The notes beneath the pieces are model-generated. The model made no database searches, was not told where the DNA came from, and was given only the letters and a program-made list of their open reading frames with translations. From Spinacia oleracea (taxonomy: Eukaryota; Streptophyta; Magnoliopsida; Caryophyllales; Amaranthaceae), in NCBI RefSeq assembly GCF_020520425.1, contig NC_079487.1, forward strand, positions 104,070,141-104,134,140: 64,000 nt of DNA. The letters run 5' to 3'. Below are positions 49,829 through 61,950 of this stretch, in pieces. The position numbers and the translations under genes are program-made. Numbering within the stretch: the first letter of the stretch is position 1; every line of letters begins with the position of its first letter.

Positions 49829-50689
49829 TGTCCTTATTTAATGTTTTAAAGTTTTAGAGTTTAAATACTTTGTAAAACATTATTGGTTAACCATTCACAT
49901 TAATGAATAGAATTCATTTTTCCATTTAGTTTGTGGTTTATTAAATGATGAGTCCCTTCAATTTGACGATATATTCAAGATAGACTGCCAGGACCAGTCC
50001 CGTGACTAAGAAATGTCTATCAAGTGAACTTGAATGTCAAAAGTTGAAAATGGTCCCTGGTCGGAGTTTTCTATAAAGATGGATGCATAGAAAAAGTTAG
50101 ACGACTAGAATGCAAGATGACTAGTAGTTCTGTTTCTTGAACTATGTGGACATGGCAATGTCGCAATCATTTGCATAGATACTTACTTTGGGAAGACTAG
50201 TATGGGACAAACCTATGAAACTTTACTGTAAGAGATGAAAATCTGTCATATGTAAATTTCATTAAAATTATTAGACACTAATCCTCAATACTTGAGTGAT
50301 TTGAGATTACTTGTTTGAGAACTTCTTACTTTGACGTTGTCAACCGTCGCACCGTAAAAGGAGGCTATAAAGGCAACGCTCGGGTAATCACCTATCAAAC
50401 GAAGTCTAATCTCAAGATCACAAGATTGGGATTGTCCTCCCATAAATCGGGATGAGATGCTGAAAGTTGTACAAGGCCACTCGGAGAGCTAGAAACTGTA
50501 AAATGCATGGCCGTGCTCAGATGAATCATTGGCTATGATTATCTGTTTATTTGATCAGTTGAACTCTGAACCCGAGAAATACCACTGGACATAATAAGGA
50601 TGACAACTCTTACCTTATGTTCAAGAGCAAGCATCGAGGGACAAAGGAATTAGGAAATGCACACTTGTCCCTAAGGACAAGTGGGAGAC
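49829..50689 (+). other. Copia 3' untranslated region and polypurine tract
   Basis: About 860 bp of non-coding DNA between the pol stop and the 3' LTR. AAGGACAAGTGGGAGAC (about 50673-50689) directly before the LTR is the likely polypurine tract. Confidence 0.75.
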
Positions 50690-52110
50690 TGAAGGAAATA
50701 ATGCACTTGGTCCAAGTATGCATTTAATGGTAAGTCTAATAAATGCGATTCAATATTAATTATACAAGTTAATAATTCAGTGAGATCAAGTAAACTGTAT
50801 GCCTAGCTAGAGGCCGCTTCAGTTCAAGTGGAATTAATAATATTAATCCACAACTTACTCTTGACTGAACCCATAGGGTCACACAAATAGTACGTAAACG
50901 GATCAAGTGTTTAATGGAATTAAATACTCCATCTATGGATATTCGGAATCGACGGATCTCGGTTCCAGTGGGAGCTGAGATCGTCAAAAGCAAATTAGGA
51001 ATACTCCGGAAACGATGATATTGCCGGAAACGGAAATATGGATCATATCGAAAATATAAATATTATCTAAGTCGTAGATGTTGCCGGAAACGTGGTACGT
51101 GTCGGAAAATATTATCGGGAATGGAAATATTGCCGGAATCTGAAATATTACCGGGAACGGAAATATTGTCGGAATCGAAAATATTATCGGAATCGGAAAA
51201 TAATTCCGGAAACGGAAATATTAAATATTTGTTCGAAACGGAAATTTATTCCGGAATCCGAAATATTAAATATTGTTCGTATCGAAAATGAATTCCGGAA
51301 TCGGAAAATTAATCGGAAGCGCGACGTACGAAATAAACATCGGACGGGTTTGCTAGACGTAAGGCCCATCACGAAGCTAGGCCCAACGCCCAGCGAAGCC
51401 CGCGCGCACAAGCAAACGCATGGGCACAGCCCACTGTGACCAAGCAAGCAGGCCCAACCAAGCACGAAGCAAGGCCAGGCCCGCGAGCAAGGCCAGCGAG
51501 CTGGCGCGCCCTTTGTGGGATGCGAGCAGCTGCTGGGCCAAGCCTCAGCGCGCGCACGGCGCCCCTTGTGGGCTGCTGTGCGTGTGTGTATTTGTGTTTG
51601 TGTTTGTGTACGAAGCCTTGATCGATTAGGATTCGTTTAGATTAATTTCCTAAATCTACTAGAAAATTAAGTGATTGAATTTAAGTTAAATTTAGATTAA
51701 CTAAATCGATTCCTAGTAGGATTCTAATATCCGATTTCCATACCCTATAAATAGGTGATCATAGTTCACAATTTATAACGAGTAATTCAAGTATTCACAC
51801 AAGTTTTAGGCTTAAAACTCAGATTTTTATTTTCTATAAAATCCAAAAATTACATAGAACCTTAGGTGCAATTCTAGCTAGTTGATTAAATCTAAGGCGG
51901 ATCCGAGCGTGCTGTGGACTATCTACGGAGGGACAACATTTGGAGTCCTAGACTTGTTCTTGTTCGGTTCGGGCGCAGCTAGGGAGGGCACGCTACAAAG
52001 TGTATGTGTCCTAAATTATGCTAATTGTTATGTGGCAATTAATTTGGAATCCTGGCTTTTATGGTTTTTCCGCATGATTTATATTCAGTTATATGTATCA
52101 TAACCTAACA
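50690..52110 (+). repeat. 3' LTR of the copia element
   Basis: Matches 23086-24503 along its whole length from TGAAGGAAATAATGC to ATAACCTAACA, with scattered transitions and small indels. AATTT follows at 52111-52115. Confidence 0.93.
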
Positions 52111-52117
52111 AATTTTA

Positions 52118-52198
52118 CTCCCTTTCCCAGTATACAAAACACAAACAAATAACTAAATAGAGTGCAACAAGAGAGTAAATCAGAGATGGGAAAGGGAG
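52118..52198. mobile_element. Tiny Stowaway-like hairpin beside the copia insertion
   Basis: CTCCCTTTCCCA at the left is inverted as TGGGAAAGGGAG at the right, with TA on both sides. About 81 bp. It contains one of several nearby copies of AACTAAATAGAGTGCAACAA. Confidence 0.5.
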
Positions 52199-52253
52199 TA
52201 AATAACTAAATAGAGTGCAACAATAATAGTTCAACGAACAGAGTAGTATATAC

Positions 52254-52436
52254 CTTAGGATGGAGTGATTTGCAACCACCACAACCAGGAGAGTAAAAAT
52301 CAACAACAAAAAGGCTATTACCATCAGATTGTAGTGCATCGGCAAGGTGTTGAGCTGAACTGATCTCTATCATATTAGGCTTTAATGTCTTCTTCCACCA
52401 CCTCATTGCTTTGCTTACATAATAGGATGTTTTTGC
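52254..52436 (-). pseudogene. Exon of an ACHT-type atypical thioredoxin, orphaned
   Basis: A 61-codon exon with an intact acceptor (ATATTCAG, 52437-52438) and donor (AAG-GTATATAC). It encodes SKAMRWWKKTLKPNM, then VVDFYSPGCGGCKSLHPK. The CGGC active site and RWW...KPNM lead are typical of plastid ACHT thioredoxins, which oxidise 2-Cys peroxiredoxin and tune photosynthetic redox state. No downstream exons (the rest of the thioredoxin fold) are visible on this strand as far as 19.5 kb, beyond the 29-kb retroelement. The transit-peptide exon is also not identified in 52.5-55.8 kb. It is a gene broken or truncated at this locus, or one whose remaining exons have diverged or moved. Confidence 0.8.
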
Positions 52437-55400
52437 CTGAATATACAAAACAAAAAACGAAAAAAAAAAAGAAATACCCATTAGTCCTGATTCCAAATTA
52501 AAAAGTACTACCCACTTTTTCTGTAACCATAATAAAGGAAGAAAAAATCATCTGAATCAGGAATTTTCTTTGAATATGTTGTTATGCAGGCCTTTGGGTT
52601 TCTAAACTCAAAGCAATCTCAAATTAAAACCTCAAATGAGACGATGTTATGGCCTGTTATTTATGCTACATAAAGGGTCAGATCTCATAATTTCTTTAAG
52701 ACGAGAAGAAAGGACTAGCTAAAACATCCCAAAGCCATAAGCGAGTTGTAACTTAGCCAACAAGAAGCATTAGCCTAATTAACATATTACACTGAGTCAT
52801 CAAAATAAACCTATGCCATAATCTAAAATACCCTAATTTAAATTGCACTAATTCATCAAAGGTTTAACTCTCCAGAAATAGAATATGCACAAAAAACATT
52901 AAAATCAAGAGGTAAAAACAGAAGAAACACAAAACAAATGAAGCATTGTGGAGCTGCAAGAGAGATAAAGAAAAAACACGCTAAAGGGTACAAAAGCTTC
53001 CATTATAATCAGAAGATCATCCAGAAAACCCTCTTCTCATTCACAAAAATAAAAATAACCAGGGAAAAATCCTAAACTCTGAGAAAGCCAAAAATCTGAA
53101 ACCGTATAATTTTTCAGACGGGTGCATGTGAAACTATGTGCATAAACAGAGGCGTTAATGTATACTTGCCCAACAGTTTCACAAGAACGCTTCTGTTTAT
53201 AATTTCCTATAGCTGAATAAGATAAAATTAATTTCCACACCAACTCTCAAGCATAAGATTTCATTCAATTAAAATTTGACAAGCATCGACGTGGTACCTA
53301 AATATTGTCATGAGCTTACATCGCACCTTGATATATACCAGAGATAAGTTTTTTCATAAAAAGCAAACTAAATTGTAACCTAGCCAACAAGAGACTTTCA
53401 ATCTACAAGAACAAATGCCATCAAATCAGACCATAATCCAACACACCGCACTCAAAAAATTACAATTTTTGAAACACTAATTTCATCAAAGTAAACCATA
53501 ATCCAACGAACCGTAATAAAAAAAATATCAAATTCCAAACACGAATTCATCAAATTAGACCATAAACTCATGAAAGATCAAATTCCAAGCACAACTTTCA
53601 GAAATTAAAGATTCTACGAGAACAAACAAAAAGGCTCAATATTTCCAATAGTAAGAACTAAAACCAAAAAAAAAGAGGCAATCAATAATAAGATATAAGA
53701 ACAAACAGAGAGCAACACGCTTGATGCAACTAAATGTAAATGAAAATAGAAAAACCAACAACAGATCAACTGAGAAGATTAACAGTTACCAACAACACAT
53801 CTTTACACTGGTTTCAGAAAAAAATAGCAAATTCCAGACACGAATTCATCAAATTAAACCATAAACTCATGAAAGATCAAATTCTAAACACCCATTTCAG
53901 AAAGTAATTAAAGAATCAACCAAAACAGAATGGCTCAACATTTCTAACAGTAAGAATTAAAACCAAAAAAGAGAGGCAATCAAACCCGGAATTAGGATAT
54001 ACGAACAAAAAAAAAGCAATATACTTGATGAAACTAAATGTAGAAGAAAACATGAAAAAAAAAACAAATAAGTTGAGAATCTTAACACACAACACACATA
54101 AAGCATAAGCAATTCAGTCTGTTGATGATCATGCTATGAAATGTGTTAGTATTAGGTTATCCCGGACTGAATTTTTGTCAGTATTAGGTAATTCAAAGTC
54201 AAAGCCTCAAAGGTATATGAAAATGTCCGGGAATATTAATCCAGTGAGATGCACCTCTATAAGGCATGTATATTCACAGAAAGTGTATGCATTATGAACA
54301 TTTTTATCACAATGAATAGATTATAGTAAGGGAAAACCCGGAGAAAAGCCACACAACCCACCTTTCTATATTCTGATGAGCAGAGAAGGGTAAAGGAAGA
54401 GTAGAAAGGCAAAGAACCAAAGGCAATAAGCACCTCTATATATGAAAAAAGCAGAACAGCTGAAACCTGTGAATAAAAAAATAAAAAAAATGAAATGAAA
54501 TCTTTGAACCAATGGTAAACTCTGAAAAGTACAGTAAAAAAATTATCCACATTATCATTGAGTATCTAAGATAACAAAAATGTCAAATGGAAAGTATGAT
54601 AAGAAAGCAAAAGGCTTTTAAAAGATAAAACAACCATACTTGTAAGCATGATGTAAGTGTACTACCATATATGAGCAACCTCACACCCTATTTTCTTTTC
54701 AATACCTGGAACACAACACAAGGGAAGCAAAGGAGAGTAACATAAAAGATATAGTCATTGCTGATTTATTTGGTATAACCAAATATCATAATTCATAACT
54801 ACAAATTAAAAGTGAGCCTTAACATATCATAACTACAAATTAAAAGTGAACTTATAACATTAAACAAACAATTTGATATTTTCTAACCTTGGACTTACGG
54901 AATGAAAGAGGAGAACCAAAAACCCGACCCCCGACATTCTTTCACTAAACCTAGCTCTGATGGCCGGAAAGTTCCCAGTGATGAAAGCCATAACCTTCTG
55001 GACCCTCATAGACTTTCCCAAGTTCCTCCATGACCAACTCTTCCATGAGCAACCCTTTTGATGATGACATTGATAATCAAGAGAAGCCAGAAAACAAATA
55101 ATCCTAAAATCAAAACTGAAAATCTGGCAAACCAAACCCCCAAAAATACGACGAACCAAACTGAAAACCTAACATCCTAAAACCAAAACTGAAAATCTGG
55201 CAAATCAAACCCCTAAAAATACGACGAACCAAACTAAAAACCCTAAAATTAAAACCCAAAAAATTGTTGACAAATCAAAGTACCAACATACCTAGACAAA
55301 TAATCCACACTCCCGCTTCAAATTGTGGGATTTCGTAGGGACCTTTTTCATTTTCTTCTGAACTGCAAAAAGTAAGGGAGAGGCCGACACAAATTCGATC

Positions 55401-55800
55401 TCGCCTACGATTACAACCTATCATCTGCCTCATTTTTGGCAGGTCAAAAGAAAAAGAGAAGATCAAACCCCCCCCCCCCCCATTCAAAAGATCGCTTGCT
55501 TGAAACGGTCCCAAAATGTTGTTTTCGTTTGTTCTTGCTTCGAATTCGAATCCCATGGATGGTTAGTGAGAGGATGAGAATGAAAGAAGACAGGGGCGAA
55601 TTAATCTTTGGCTGGTGAGTTTTTCTGGGCGCCATTAATGAGGGAGAAGGGGGAGGGAGAGGAGAAAGATCCCATATGGCAAACAAAGGAGGTTTTCTGG
55701 GCGACATTACTGAGGGAGAGGAGAACAAATCGCAGATGGCAAAGAGAGGAGGATAAGTGTGGCAAAGAAAGGAGTTCCAACGTGGCAAAGAAGTTTGGGT
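52437..55800 (-). other. Upstream region of the ACHT exon: long AT-rich intron-like DNA
   Basis: No confident coding exon. It contains a 300-bp imperfect tandem duplication (53518-53817 and 53819-54104), a doubled unit of about 77-80 bp (55104-55255), a doubled GAGGAG-rich unit (55618-55750) and a C14 run (about 55469-55482). A minus-strand open stretch 55556-55298 ends at a strong donor-like CTAG-GTATGT and could be a first exon, but it has no recognisable transit peptide or domain. Confidence 0.45.
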
Positions 55801-56152
55801 AAAACGGGTTTTTCACATCATTTTACTGTTCCAAACGTAATGTTGTTGCTTTTATAAGGTTATAGATAAAATGGACCGGGCTGAGTCAAGTCATTATAAA
55901 TAAACCTTGGCCCAACATGAGCCATTTATGGTTTGATACTTCTGAATTTCTGATGCGACTAAACCCCATCCATGTAAAAATAAAACCCAACCCTGACCCT
56001 GACCCTGACCGGACCCTGACCCGGTCCATTACACACGTGACACGTCTAGTGCAAACGTAACATTGTTTTACACCCTCTACTAAACTACCAAGTGATTAGT
56101 GAAAACGGAGTACAAAGGGCATAAATGACCAACTACAACTCTTCAATACTCC

Positions 56153-56184
<32 letters not shown>

Positions 56185-56544
56185 TTTATAAAAGAGTTGA
56201 AAAACACAACACTATATCCCTCCCTCTGCATCATCATATCATACTTATATCGTCGCCATTTCTATTCTCAAACTCAAGCTTTTTTCGCCTTCTCTATCTT
56301 TTCTCTTTACTTGCCGTATTTTCTCCCTCCTCCCTCAAAAAATCCTTTATTTTATCCTCGTAAACTGAGATTTGCTACAAACTAAGAATTCAAGCACTCA
56401 ATTTCTGTCAAATTTGTAAAAAATGTTCAAGGGGAGAAGATTGTTTCAACCTGTATGAAATCGACTCGATTCGTACTCTTGCCAAATTGTGCTATTGTTG
56501 AAGATCCACTGTTAAGAAGCTTCGTTTTCTGTCGCGTTTGATTC
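55801..56544 (+). promoter_or_regulatory. Promoter and 5' leader of the DUF1639 gene
   Basis: A poly-A run (about 56155-56183) is followed by a TATA box, TTTATAAAAG (56185-56194), and a CT-rich leader from about 56215. CCCTGACC repeats lie at 55993-56030. The leader leads to the split start region at 56545. Confidence 0.6.
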
Positions 56545-59500
56545 ATGATGTAATGCATCCAGTTTTTCCGGCTGCCTCAAATTCTTAATTTTTAATTTTT
56601 TTTTTTCGTTTTTCATTGGCTGTAGTAAGACTCTGGTAGTCTAAAAGATCTGTCAAACTTTTGATGTTAAAAAATAAGAAAATTATGAATGAGAAATCTC
56701 TGGTGTGTTTTTCATGGATTTTCCTTTCATATAATTACAATTCGAAACTCATTTGTTTATGTAATTGGCTTGAAATACGAAACTAGAGCTAATCAAATTG
56801 CTCAAACTTTCCGATTTTTCACTGTCAAAATTTCTGAATTTGTCATAGTATTAAGCAGTTTGTTTCTTATTGTACTCAGTTGGCGATTCTTAGATCAATT
56901 CTAAGCATACAGAACGATAAAATTAGAAATTCTGGGTGAAAATTTTTCAACGAAAATGGTTGAATTTACTGTATAATTTCATTGTTTGTTGCAATATTTC
57001 TAAGTAGATCTTATCGTTTCGCCGGATCTTAGAAGATTATCTTATTGAAATCATCTGCGTTTTTTTTACAGGTACCAGACAATTAGCCCGGATAATTTAG
57101 GTTCAAGTAGCGTTAGAAAACCAAACACAAACAATTTCAAATCAAGCAAAGAAGATCATCATCAAAACGGCGGCGAAAACGGGCGAATAGCAGGAAGCAG
57201 CAGTGCAGCAAATGTTACTCCGGCCACCACAACAACAATAACAAGTTTTGATGGGAACGGATTGATGCATAAATCTCCTCCTCGAAATCCGCATCCACAA
57301 CAACAACAACAAGACAACCATCATCACCACCTTCATCATTCCGCCTCCAGTTCTTCTGCGGTTCATCAAAACCATGAAAGCAGCAGCGCGTGCGGCGGCG
57401 GCGGAAGCAGTGGTGATATGCTGCTACAATGGGGTCAAAATAAGAGATCGAGGTGTTCAAGAACCGAAGGTCGCTCCATGGTCAGTGTTGTCTTGGAGAA
57501 GCATCACTCAAGTAATAATAATCATATAATGCCACCACCACATCCACATCCACTTCCACTACAAAATCCTAACCCTTCGTCTTTGCCGTCCACTTCTGGT
57601 AATAATGGTACTAGAACTGGAGTTTCTACCAGAGTTCGACCACATGGTTCGTGTACCCCTTCCTCCACCAAGAACAGGTATTCAACCTTTCTGTTAACAT
57701 TTAAATTTGAATTTAAAGTAAAAAAAATTATGGGTTTTTTCTTTGTTCATTTTTTTTCTTCTAGATCTAAAGAAATTGTTTTGTTGGAGGAGATGATGAT
57801 TTAATGACGAATATACCCTCTTAAAGAAGAAGAATTGTGTTGTAGTCTTTTCTCCTTTTTGATGATGATGTGGTTGGTTGTAGGTTTGTGGGTAATCGGG
57901 TATATTAATATACTCCGTATGTATATAAAATAAATGGAGTAATAATGAGTTCAAAAATAAAAAACAAAAGTTTGGTCTGATAATAATTTTCCAAATTTCC
58001 AGCTATATATGGTGATTTTCCCTGTTGTCAGCAATTGAAGGAGAAGGGTAGGGCGTGAATGGGGTGATGTATTCATTCTAGTACTTGTATTTCTTTAGTT
58101 TTTATTTTTGTTTATACCCTTTTTAACCTTCTCCCCTCCCATGTGGATAAAAAAAAGAAAACAAAAGACACTAATCCTAATCTTAATCAGAGTATGTTTT
58201 TGCTTTCGTTAGATAGATATATATTTATATAAGTACAAAACCTCTCCTTTTTTTTTTAGTTATTTTTGCAAGCCCAACTCTAAACAAATTGTGGTGTGAA
58301 TTTCATTGTTGTGATGCATAGGAACTTGGTTGATCAAATGGGTACAAATAGCGCGTCCCCGTCGAGAAATGGTGGGGTAAGCAGTAGTAGTAGCCGTCTG
58401 GTTTCTAGATCTACGGTGGTGGGGAAGCGATCCCCATCTTGTATAGAGAAGAATGATAAGAAAGTTGGGGTAATTAGGAAAGTGAAATCAGATGATTCTT
58501 TAGCGCCTCCTCCTACTAGCAATGGAATTAATCATGTTGAGCACGAGCACGGTGGTGGTGCCGCCGCGATGGTCCGTTCTCCGGTGACGGATGCCGAGAA
58601 GGGCGGTGGTAGTGAAGTGGTTGAATGGCCAAGGATATTCCTTTCACTTTCAAGGAAGGAAAAGGAGGATGATTTTTATGCAATGAAGGGTACTAAATTA
58701 CCGCATAGACCCAAAAAGAGGCCCAAGGCTGTTGAAAGAGGCCTTCAGGTAATTCAATTGAATTAATAATAAATTGAATTAATAATTTAATTCATATTGA
58801 ATTTTATAAAATTTTAGACATTTTAATTTAATTTATTTGTTTTTGGTGGGTTCAGTATTGTTTTCCAGGTGTTTGGCTCTCAGATTTGACGAGGGCAAGA
58901 TATGAAGTTAGAGAAAGGAAGAGTACCAAGAAGGTAACATTGTGTTTTTTTTTATTTTTTTATTTTTTATTTTAAGTTTACAATGCGCTGCTTGTTTGTT
59001 TAATACACCCGTGAATTGAGGGTAGTGACCTGATCATTATTATTCATTACTGCATTTTTTGAAAATCAACTAAGTTTAGAGTTCGGGATTGTTGGAATTG
59101 AAGATAATCCTTTAGTTAGATCCGGAGGATGCAAAATATGAAATACTTAGTACAAAATACGTACTTTCTTTATCCGGGCAACTGTTTTACTTGTTTCTGA
59201 TTAGATTACACAATCGAATTTCGGACACTATTCAAACAAATTCTTTTGACTTTCTTTTGTCATTTATACTTTTAAAAAAAACATAGACGTGCAGGGTATT
59301 ATCAGATTCGTCTCTATAAATATTTTTTAAAAATCAATTTTTTATAATTTTGCCTTATCCATAATTGACGATATTAATGTTCAAAATCGTGCAATGAGAA
59401 ATATGTATATGACAGATATTAATGTTCAAAATCGTGCAATGAGAAAGATGTCTAAATAATTGTGTACCCTGAAAAAGAACAGGGGAAATATGTAGTTTAA

Positions 59501-60312
59501 TACTGATAGATTAAATAGAGCTCCATATATTTAAAAAGTAACGAGAAACTATATTTAAATAGAAAAAGAAAACAATTATTGTTGAGATATTATTCTTTTG
59601 AGGGTAGTTCGAGATTTGTTGAAACGCATATGGACATTATGATCTCATAACTTAAGTTGATTAAAAAAATGGTCTACTTTTAGAAAAAGAATTTTTTGTA
59701 ATTGTATGTTAATAAGCAAAGGCGTAAGTTTCATAAAGTACGGACTACGGTCTACGGAGTATGATTTTTAGTACGGTCTACGGAGTATGATTTTATTTTA
59801 TGTTTCACTCAAAAGGGGTAGTTATGATGTCACTCTTTTTCATTCTATTAATGAAAATTTAACTAATTACTTATCTCTTATATTTGATAAACAAACTACT
59901 CTGTTAAAACCGTGTGCCGTAGTAATCAATGAGGAAAAAGAGCACACTTTGTAATGTAGAATTTGTTGGAATAGTGCATACATAACGTCATACTTCCAAC
60001 TTTGGATAAAAAACTGATTTAAGGTTCAACAATCAACATTGAAATACTGAAATGTGATTATTTATTCTAGTCGGAGGTTTATATAGAGTATAGTCGTCGT
60101 TTTTACTTGGTATTCTCATGAACTCCTGCTTAACTTACACAGTTTTTACTTCCGTATAATGAACTCAAAATTCACAACCCCTTGTTAGTTGTTATGAACC
60201 AAATTTCAAACTTTTGCCAATACTTTCTCTATCGTTGACTAAAATATATTTGCAGCCAAAGCGAAGGGGGTTGAAAGGACTGGAGAACATGGAAAGTGAA
60301 TCAGAAGAGTAG
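56545..60312 (+). CDS. DUF1639 family protein, complete, five coding exons
   Basis: A plant-specific family of unknown function. Coding exons: 56545-56549, 57072-57677, 58322-58748, 58856-58933 and 60256-60312; phases close to 390 residues. The proposed start is ATG-AT joined to G-TAC-CAG (MMYQTISPDN), because exon 2 needs two bases upstream and the leader exon ends CATGAT before GTAATG. The N-terminal half is low complexity: His runs (NHHHHLHH), Gly and Ser runs. Then come KRSRCSRTEGRSMVSVVLEK and the conserved DUF1639 core WPRIFLSLSRKEKEDDFYAM and KLPHRPKKRPKAVERGLQ, and YCFPGVWLSDLTRARYEVRE. The tail is PKRRGLKGLENMESESEE. The basic patches suggest a nuclear protein (inference). Intron 4 is 1.3 kb. 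The core assignment is firm; the first 5-nt coding exon is less so. Confidence 0.9.
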
Positions 60313-61950
60313 CCATGCAAGGCGGCACTCGACAGCTTCCTCACAAGATCGGGTTCTTCGAGAGAAACTATTGCCCCCCAACGGCCACATGATCTGTACT
60401 GTATTTTGAGAAGTATGGCGTTTGCTTCATCTCAACCACGAGCTTTGGTTCTAAACAGGCTTCTTTTGGATGGGGGAAGGTTTAGCTTTATTGCGAATAA
60501 AGCTTCGCCTCGAGGTTAAGTACTTGTTAGAAAGTGTGTAGGGAGCAATCAAGCTTGTTGTAATGGTAAACTTGCACGTCAATTATTAGGAAAATATCTA
60601 ATACCAAGTAAGTGCTTTCGTTGTTGATCTGTGTACAGATCTTAATAGTAAATGGTCAGAGTGCATACAGAAAAGGAAGAGAAGAATTCTCAATTTTTTT
60701 TATCAGCTTAAATGCCTTGATACCAACCCAAATTGCTTAGGATTAACATAGAGAATTAGAGATACAACAAATCCTCCCTTCGTTATTACTCTTTGGGGGT
60801 GTTTACGCGAACCAAATAAACTTGAACAAATCAGTAATTCAGGGTCGTTCTTTGTTATTTCTGAATAGACCTGGTTATCGGGTGGGGCGGGTCAGGGTCG
60901 GGTATTGAAAGGGTCATTTTTAGCGGGTCGATAATGGGCGGGTCAAAACGGATCGCGGGTCAATAGCGGGCCATTAGTGGGCGGGTCAATAAACGAGCAA
61001 TGAAAAATGAAAAACAAAAGAGCCATGTGCAAGTACAAGTAAATACGAAGCTATACACGTAATTTTTTGTATCATTACTATTTTAATTTTCAAAATAATT
61101 GTAGTATAAGTTTGACCCTATAATGACCCTGTCCAATAAAGGCCCTTTCCAATAGGAGCCCTGCCCAATAAAAGCCCTATTAACTTGACCCTAACCCTAT
61201 ATCTATTGGACTACCCTGTCCAATAACCAGGTCTATTTCTGAATTATTCAAAGGTGATATTGTTTTTAAAAGAATGAGACAACGTTTAGATTATTTTTTA
61301 CAATTTTTTCTTCAAATAACGAGAACAATTAAGTTTCTTAAACCACATACATAATTAAGTGATATACTTATTGTGAAATGGAGGGAATAACAAAACAGTT
61401 TCAATCCAATAAAAAATAGTTTTAATTGGCGAAAATCAATAAGTAAATCAGTTTCAACAAGTAAAAAACAGCTCTTGATGCATTTTATAAACAAGGAATT
61501 TTAACACTTACCAAATGTTTTAGCAGGGTTGATTGCTTCTAAATAATTAGTAAAATTGTTCTGTGCATGATAGAACAGAGAGAATTCATAACAACCATAA
61601 CAAGTAGACAAATGGATCTTAAATTTAGTAATCAGTTTCTGATTAAGACTAATGAAAAGCTGGGGGATAAAATAAGAACAAAAAAAGATGTCATTCCAAT
61701 CAAATACTCGTAATACCGAACCATGATTTTCTAATCTCCTAACCCGAAATACCCTCCTGATGGTACAAGATTTGCTCAAGAGGCAAGCAGGGAACATCAG
61801 TTGTACATTTTGCTCTACATATGGGGGTGAAGCTGTATAGTTTGCCAAGATGATAATTTCCATGCACGATTTCTCTTAGAAACTCAGGCTTCTGTACACC
61901 CTAAACTTTGAATTAACGACATGATTAAGTTACACCCACATTACAACAAT
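60313..61950. other. Intergenic between the DUF1639 and MCM6 3' ends (convergent genes)
   Basis: Both genes point toward this interval, so it holds two 3' UTRs and terminator regions. It also contains a 370-bp MITE (60866-61235). A minus-strand open stretch at 61863-61501 has no domain and is likely chance or MCM6 3' sequence. Confidence 0.6.
60866..61235. mobile_element. hAT-type MITE rich in GGGTC repeats, 370 bp
   Basis: The left end TAGACCTGGTTATCGG is inverted at the right as CCAATAACCAGGTCTA. A perfect 8-bp duplication, TTTCTGAA, flanks it (60858-60865 and 61236-61243). The left half is filled with GCGGGTC/GGGTCAA units and the right half with the CCCTATT/CCAATAA complement pattern. 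No ORF. Confidence 0.88.

Larger units (their letters stand above)
23086..52110 (+). mobile_element. Ty1-copia LTR retrotransposon, split by nested CACTA transposons
   Basis: Two LTRs of 1418 and 1421 bp bound by TG...CA, a tRNA-Met-type primer site, a gag-protease-integrase-RT-RNase H order (copia order) and a purine-rich tract before the 3' LTR. It is flanked by AATTT duplications. Total span is 29,025 bp, of which 18,744 bp is an inserted CACTA element (30578-49321), so the original element was about 10.3 kb. It is defective: see the domain entries. Ten or so mismatches, mostly transitions, in the first 215 bp of the LTR pair suggest an insertion in the range of one to a few million years. 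Confidence 0.95.

Noticed and set aside
55275..55556. 93-residue minus-strand open frame with GGGGG
   Set aside because: Crosses a C14 run, has no transit peptide or domain; noted only as a possible first exon.
57142..57460. Minus-strand frames opposite DUF1639 exon 2
   Set aside because: Shadows of the His/Ser/Gly-rich coding exon.
61501..61863. 120-residue minus-strand open frame downstream of MCM6
   Set aside because: No domain; begins after the MCM6 stop and fits 3' flanking sequence.
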